Assembly: GCA_947631375.1 (NCBI GenBank)
Contig: CANRLD010000061.1
Location: 1-9,433, forward strand
Direction of reading: 5' to 3'
From: an uncultured Methylophaga sp.
Lineage (GTDB): Bacteria; Pseudomonadota; Gammaproteobacteria; Nitrosococcales; Methylophagaceae
Length of the DNA stretch: 9,433 nt
Below the pieces are notes generated by a model that had not been told where the DNA came from, searched no databases, and worked only from the letters and a program-made list of their open reading frames with translations. The position numbers and the translations under genes are program-made. Shown here one piece after another: positions 5,916 to 9,433 of this stretch (position 1 is its first letter; each line of letters starts with the position of its first letter).

Positions 5916-6611
5916 TTAGGCGTTCAGTTCAGTTTCTATTTCAATCAGTTTTTGTAGTGGATCGCTTGCGGCAGTGATCGGACGACCGATCACTAGGTAG
6001 TGGCTGCCGGCCTGAATAGCTTGCGATGGGGTCATAACTCGATGTTGATCGCCTTTGGCACTGCCCGTCGGACGAATTCCCGGCGTCACCAGCTGGAACT
6101 GGCTACCGAGTTCAGTCTTCAGCATGGCGGTTTCCTGTGCTGAACAGACAACGCCATCGAGACCGTTATCCGCAGCCAGAACCGCCAGGCGCAATACAGT
6201 GTCGGTAATGGTGTCTTGTAAGCCAATTGCATCGAATGTTTGCTGATCCATGCTGGTCAACAGGGTGACGCCAATAAGTAAAGGTGCATCATGATGACTG
6301 CCAATAGCTTGTCTGGCGGCTGACATCATTGCCGGCCCGCCGAGGGTATGAACATTTACCATCCACACGCCTAAATCAGCGGCGGCGGCGCAGGCATTGG
6401 CCACCGTATTGGGAATGTCGTGATATTTCAGATCAAGAAAAATATCAAAGCCTTTTTGCTGGAGGTTGCGCACAATATCCGGGCCACTACGGGTAAAGAG
6501 TTCCTTGCCGATTTTGAGACGACAACGCGTTGGATCAAGTTTGTCGGCCATCGCTAATGCGGCGTCGGCACTGGGGTAATCCAGCGCAACAATAATATTC
6601 GATTGAGACAT
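5916..6611 (-). CDS. pyrF: Orotidine 5'-phosphate decarboxylase
   Basis: PyrF catalyses the last step of de novo pyrimidine synthesis, OMP to UMP plus CO2, as a cytoplasmic dimer. The 231-residue product has the class I family signature: N-terminal NIIVALDYPS, KIGKELF (K33) and the catalytic array DLKYHDIPNTV with D60, K62 and D65. It also has the phosphate-binding segments VTPGIRPTGS and LVIGRPIT near the C-terminus. All expected active-site residues are present and the length is close to the E. coli enzyme (245). I chose the ATG at 6611 over an in-frame GTG four codons upstream (6623) because GGAA sits about 7 bases before the ATG and the GTG has no ribosome site. The gene is divergent from tgt and convergent with the chemoreceptor gene. 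Confidence 0.96.
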   Translation of the reverse strand: MSQSNIIVALDYPSADAALAMADKLDPTRCRLKIGKELFTRSGPDIVRNLQQKGFDIFLDLKYHDIPNTVANACAAAADLGVWMVNVHTLGGPAMMSAARQAIGSHHDAPLLIGVTLLTSMDQQTFDAIGLQDTITDTVLRLAVLAADNGLDGVVCSAQETAMLKTELGSQFQLVTPGIRPTGSAKGDQHRVMTPSQAIQAGSHYLVIGRPITAASDPLQKLIEIETELNA

Positions 6612-6675
6612 GCTAAGTTCCACTGATAAAGCGAAAGGCGATCCTACCGTAATTGGCAGGATTTTGCGGCTGAAT

Positions 6676-6693
6676 TCACTCGCAGGTGAGTGA
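6676..6693. promoter_or_regulatory. Inverted repeat in the pyrF-tgt divergent region
   Basis: TCACTC and GAGTGA form perfect 6-bp arms around a 6-base centre (GCAGGT). The repeat lies in the 122 bp region between the divergent pyrF and tgt starts. It sits just upstream of AT-rich hexamers (GATAAT at 6692-6697, TATTCT at 6700-6705, the latter preceded by TG as in extended -10 elements) that could serve as a tgt promoter. It may be an operator or chance; I recognise no regulator for it. No convincing -35 element was seen for either gene. Confidence 0.3.
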
Positions 6694-6733
6694 TAATGCT
6701 ATTCTGTGCGGCAGTTTTCTAAGAGTTGATAGC

Positions 6734-7840
6734 ATGAAATTTGTTACATCGGCACAAGACGGGCTGGCTCGTCGAGGGCAATTGGATTTTGACAGGGGCA
6801 GTATTCAGACCCCGGCATTTATGCCGGTAGGAACCTATGGCTCCGTTAAAGCAATGACCCCCGAAGAGGTTCGCGCCACTGGCGCTGAAATTATCCTGGG
6901 TAATACCTTTCATTTAATGCTGCGCCCGGGAACAGAAGTTATCCAGCAACATGGTGATTTACATGACTTTATGCGCTGGGATGGGCCAATTCTTACCGAT
7001 TCGGGCGGTTTTCAGGTTTTCAGCCTGGGAGCACTGCGTAAAATCACCGAGCAAGGCGTGCATTTTCGCTCTCCAGTCAATGGCAACAAAGTGTTTATGG
7101 GACCGGAAGAGTCCATGTCTGTGCAGCGGGCGCTGGGCAGCGACATTGTGATGATTTTTGACGAATGTACTCCTTATCCCGCAGATGAAAAAACAGCTGC
7201 GGCTTCCATGCGATTGTCACTGCGCTGGGCGGCGCGCAGTAAAGCCGCTCATGGAGATAATCCGGCAGCATTATTTGGCATTGTTCAGGGCGGCATGCAT
7301 GAATCGCTGCGCGATGAGTCGCTGGCTGGGCTGACCAATATCGGCTTTGATGGTTATGCCATTGGCGGCTTATCGGTCGGTGAACCTAAAGAAGACATGC
7401 TGCGTATCTTGCAACACTTGAGCACTAGAATGCCGATTGATAAGCCACGTTATCTGATGGGGGTGGGAAGGCCGGAAGATTTGGTCGAAGGTGTGTGCGC
7501 CGGCATTGATATGTTTGATTGTGTGATGCCAACTCGTAATGCGCGCAATGGTCATTTATTTGTGCATGAAGGGGTGATAAAAATTCGTAACAGCCGCCAT
7601 AAAACAGATACCGGTCCGTTAGATCCTTACTGTGATTGCTACACCTGTAAAAATTATAGCCGAGCGTACCTGCATCATCTGGATCGAACGGGGGAAATGC
7701 TCGGTCCCCGCCTGAATACCATTCATAACCTGCATTATTATCAGCGTTTAATGCAACAGCTCAGAGAAGCAATAGAAACCGGTACTTTGCAACAGTTTCG
7801 GACTGCTTTTTATGCAATGCGCCAGCAGCAGGCAAAATGA
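6734..7840 (+). CDS. tgt: tRNA-guanine transglycosylase
   Basis: Tgt exchanges the wobble guanine of GUN-anticodon tRNAs (Asp, Asn, His, Tyr) for preQ1, a step in queuosine synthesis. The 368-residue product is close to E. coli Tgt (375) along its whole length. Visible are TDSGGFQVFSLG with the base-recognition/catalytic Asp (D89) and MFDCVMPTRNARNGH with the nucleophile Asp (D262). The zinc site is CDCYTC with C300, C302 and C305, completed by H331. I chose ATG 6734, which gives the family N-terminus MKFVTSAQDGLARRGQL, over an in-frame GTG at 6686 that would add 16 non-conserved residues. queA, the usual upstream neighbour in gammaproteobacteria, is absent and replaced by divergent pyrF. yajC follows after 75 bp. 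Confidence 0.97.
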   Translation: MKFVTSAQDGLARRGQLDFDRGSIQTPAFMPVGTYGSVKAMTPEEVRATGAEIILGNTFHLMLRPGTEVIQQHGDLHDFMRWDGPILTDSGGFQVFSLGALRKITEQGVHFRSPVNGNKVFMGPEESMSVQRALGSDIVMIFDECTPYPADEKTAAASMRLSLRWAARSKAAHGDNPAALFGIVQGGMHESLRDESLAGLTNIGFDGYAIGGLSVGEPKEDMLRILQHLSTRMPIDKPRYLMGVGRPEDLVEGVCAGIDMFDCVMPTRNARNGHLFVHEGVIKIRNSRHKTDTGPLDPYCDCYTCKNYSRAYLHHLDRTGEMLGPRLNTIHNLHYYQRLMQQLREAIETGTLQQFRTAFYAMRQQQAK

Positions 7841-7871
7841 ACAGGATTGGCTATCAGCCAGGATTTTGCTG

Positions 7872-7880
7872 TGGCATAAT
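7872..7880 (+). promoter_or_regulatory. Possible extended -10 promoter element upstream of yajC
   Basis: TGGCATAAT has the TG dinucleotide one base before a CATAAT hexamer, as in extended -10 sigma-70 promoters, 36 bases before the yajC start. No good -35 element is found at 16-18 bases. A small hairpin (TGGCT ATC AGCCA, 7848-7860) lies just before it. yajC and secD could also be transcribed from the tgt promoter. Confidence 0.25.
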
Positions 7881-7915
7881 CACTGTCTTTTATTTTCCAG
7901 TTTAGAGGAAGCACG

Positions 7916-8248
7916 ATGGATTTTCTGATTTCACCAGCGTTTGCTGAAGCGGCGGCATCACAATCCGGATCACCGGGTTTGCTGGATTTCGCCTTTCCGA
8001 TTATTTTGTTGGTATTGTTTTACGTCATGTTGATTCGTCCGCAACAAAAACGTGCCAAAGCGCACCGCGCGATGCAACAGGGACTTGCCAAAGGTGATGA
8101 AGTGGTTACTGATGGCGGGCTGATGGGCAGAATCAATGATATTAATGACAATGCCATTGACCTGCAGATTGCCGAGACTGTTGAAGTCAAAGTGCGCCGC
8201 GAATCAATCAATACCGTGCTGCCAAAAGGCACGTTGAAAAAACTGTAA
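7916..8248 (+). CDS. yajC: YajC, Sec translocon accessory subunit
   Basis: The product is 110 residues, the size of E. coli YajC. A short N-terminal Ala-rich region is followed by one membrane segment (about 25-40, FAFPIILLVLFYVMLI), then the family signature RPQQKRAK and a cytoplasmic beta-rich domain (KGDEVVTDGGLMGRI). YajC joins SecDF at the inner membrane to assist SecYEG-dependent export and associates with YidC. The ATG at 7916 is preceded by GAGGAAG at a good distance. The tgt-yajC-secD order is the standard gammaproteobacterial arrangement. Confidence 0.96.
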   Translation: MDFLISPAFAEAAASQSGSPGLLDFAFPIILLVLFYVMLIRPQQKRAKAHRAMQQGLAKGDEVVTDGGLMGRINDINDNAIDLQIAETVEVKVRRESINTVLPKGTLKKL

Positions 8249-8257
8249 TTCATCATC

Positions 8258-8280
8258 AGGCTGCCGTGCGCAGCCTTTTT
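8258..8280 (+). terminator. Terminator-like hairpin between yajC and secD
   Basis: AGGCTGC (8258-8264) pairs with GCAGCCT (8270-8276) around a five-base loop and runs into TTTTT (8276-8280). It has the shape of an intrinsic terminator with a short T-tract, placed inside an operon normally transcribed through. It may give partial termination, leaving less secD than yajC message, or protect a processed 3' end. Confidence 0.6.
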
Positions 8281-8297
8281 GCTATCTGGATCAAAAA

Positions 8298-9433
8298 ATG
8301 AACCGATATCCTCTGTGGAAAAACCTCCTTGTCATCGTTGTGCTGGTTATTGCTGTTATTTATGCGATGCCAAGTCTATTTGGTGACGATCCTGCCGTCC
8401 AGGTGTCAGCAAATCGTCTCAATACGCTTGATTTGGATATTGTCAACGACATTGAAGCGGCGCTAAAAGAAAACGAAATTCCGTATAAAGGCGCGGTGTT
8501 GGAGGATAATCGCTTATTGATTCGTTTCGATAGCGATAATGAGCAACTCAGAGCGCGGGATCTGATTCAGCAACGCCTGGATGAAGACAGTTATATCGTG
8601 GCCTTGAACCTCGCGCCCAATACGCCACGCTTTTTGCGGGCAATTGGCGGAAAACCCATGAGTCTGGGATTGGACCTGCGCGGTGGCGTGCACTTTTTGA
8701 TGGAAGTCGATATGGCTTCTGTTTTAAAGCAGACACTGGAAAGTTATGCCAACGATGTACGGGTTTTATTGCGTGACAATACCATTCGTTATACCCAGGT
8801 CAATGTTGATGGAGACGTACTGACATTTGGTTTTCGTGATGCAGCTGATCGGGATGCCGCCATCCGCGAAATTGGGCGGGAACTGAATGAAGTGACGGTT
8901 TCTGAGGGCGATAACGCAGACCGACCGACGGTTGTGATTCGTTTGAATGAGACCACAGTGCGTGAAACGCAGAACTTGGCATTGCAACAGAACATCACCA
9001 CACTGCGCAACCGTATTAACGAGCTTGGCGTTGCTGAACCTACAGTACAACAGCAAGGACAGAGCCGGATTGTGGTGCAATTACCTGGCGTTCAGGATAC
9101 GGCCCAGGCGAAAAAAATCCTGGGGGCTACCGCGACACTGGAGTTTCGCCTCGTTGATTTTGAAAACGATGTTCAGGACGCACTCAATGGTCGCATTCCA
9201 CCAAATTCCGAATTGTTTTATCACCGGGATGGTCGGCCTTATTTGTTGAATAAGCGCGTTATGTTGACCGGTGAAAACGTTATTAATGCCTCATCCACCA
9301 TTGATGGGCAAACTGGCTCACCTGCGGTATCGGTTACATTGGATGGTCGAGGTGCGCGAGCCTTTAGCAATATCACCCGTGACAACATTGGTAATCCAAT
9401 GTCCGTGGTGTTTATCGAATATAAAACAGAGAC
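8298..9433 (+). CDS. secD: SecD, protein translocase subunit (5' part, runs off the window)
   Basis: The first 378 codons are present and the frame is open to the right edge; E. coli SecD has 615 residues. SecD with SecF uses the proton gradient to complete protein translocation across the inner membrane. An N-terminal membrane segment (about 10-28, LLVIVVLVIAVIYAMPSLF) is followed by the large periplasmic P1 domain. Visible family blocks are SLGLDLRGGVHFLMEVD (about 122-138) and TLRNRINELGVAEPTVQQQG, then IVVQLPGV. The C-terminal five membrane segments are outside the window. The ATG at 8298 is the natural start before the signal-anchor; only a weak GGAT (8288-8291) is present as ribosome site. 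secF is expected next. Confidence 0.96.
   Translation, partial: MNRYPLWKNLLVIVVLVIAVIYAMPSLFGDDPAVQVSANRLNTLDLDIVNDIEAALKENEIPYKGAVLEDNRLLIRFDSDNEQLRARDLIQQRLDEDSYIVALNLAPNTPRFLRAIGGKPMSLGLDLRGGVHFLMEVDMASVLKQTLESYANDVRVLLRDNTIRYTQVNVDGDVLTFGFRDAADRDAAIREIGRELNEVTVSEGDNADRPTVVIRLNETTVRETQNLALQQNITTLRNRINELGVAEPTVQQQGQSRIVVQLPGVQDTAQAKKILGATATLEFRLVDFENDVQDALNGRIPPNSELFYHRDGRPYLLNKRVMLTGENVINASSTIDGQTGSPAVSVTLDGRGARAFSNITRDNIGNPMSVVFIEYKTE

Noticed and set aside
6653..6668. Sigma-54-like TTGGCAGGATTTTGC upstream of tgt
   Set aside because: GG and GC are 9 bases apart instead of 10 and the CAC of the -24 element is not kept; sigma-54 is strict about this spacing, and tgt is a housekeeping gene.
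1..9433. CRISPR array, tRNA or rRNA genes
   Set aside because: No regularly spaced direct repeats and no cloverleaf or rRNA-like sequence were seen in the gene-free stretches, all of which are shorter than about 140 bases.

Overview
The window looks like the chromosome of a motile gammaproteobacterium. The Tgt, PyrF, YajC and SecD sequences are close to the gammaproteobacterial type, the order tgt-yajC-secD is the usual one, and the flagellar genes are of the polar-flagellum kind with sigma-54 promoter motifs. I cannot fix the genus from the sequence.

Positions 1-4575 are the fliI-fliJ-fliK part of a flagellar export operon, but fliJ and fliK are separated by a 2.6 kb accessory cassette (about 761-3301). 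The cassette holds one or two small unrecognised ORFs (897-1234), possibly one gene split by a frameshift. It then holds a ParA/MinD-like ATPase with an unusual P-loop (1227-1943), and a protein built as globin, PAS and coiled coil (1943-3301). The coiled coil contains a strongly degenerated copy of the chemoreceptor signalling tip. These genes overlap end to start (8 bp and 1 bp), so they are probably translated together. A sigma-54 (-24/-12) promoter motif with exact GG-N10-GC spacing lies just downstream of fliJ, and a second lies just upstream of fliK, so the cassette is bracketed by two such motifs.

Positions 4619-5812 encode a small two-membrane-segment methyl-accepting chemotaxis protein without a real periplasmic sensor domain. 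A strong bidirectional terminator (5853-5886) closes this block.

The right half is housekeeping. pyrF is on the minus strand and convergent with the chemoreceptor gene. tgt (queuosine tRNA modification), yajC and the first 378 codons of secD (Sec translocon accessory subunits) are on the plus strand. A short terminator-like hairpin lies between yajC and secD.

The most interesting element is the ParA plus globin-PAS-degenerate-receptor pair. One reading, which is inference, is an oxygen/redox or gas sensor with a partition ATPase that positions it relative to the flagellar pole or chemosensory array. This would resemble PpfA with the cytoplasmic receptor TlpT, or ParC with ParP, but with a receptor tip that has lost most residues of the CheA/CheW-binding region.
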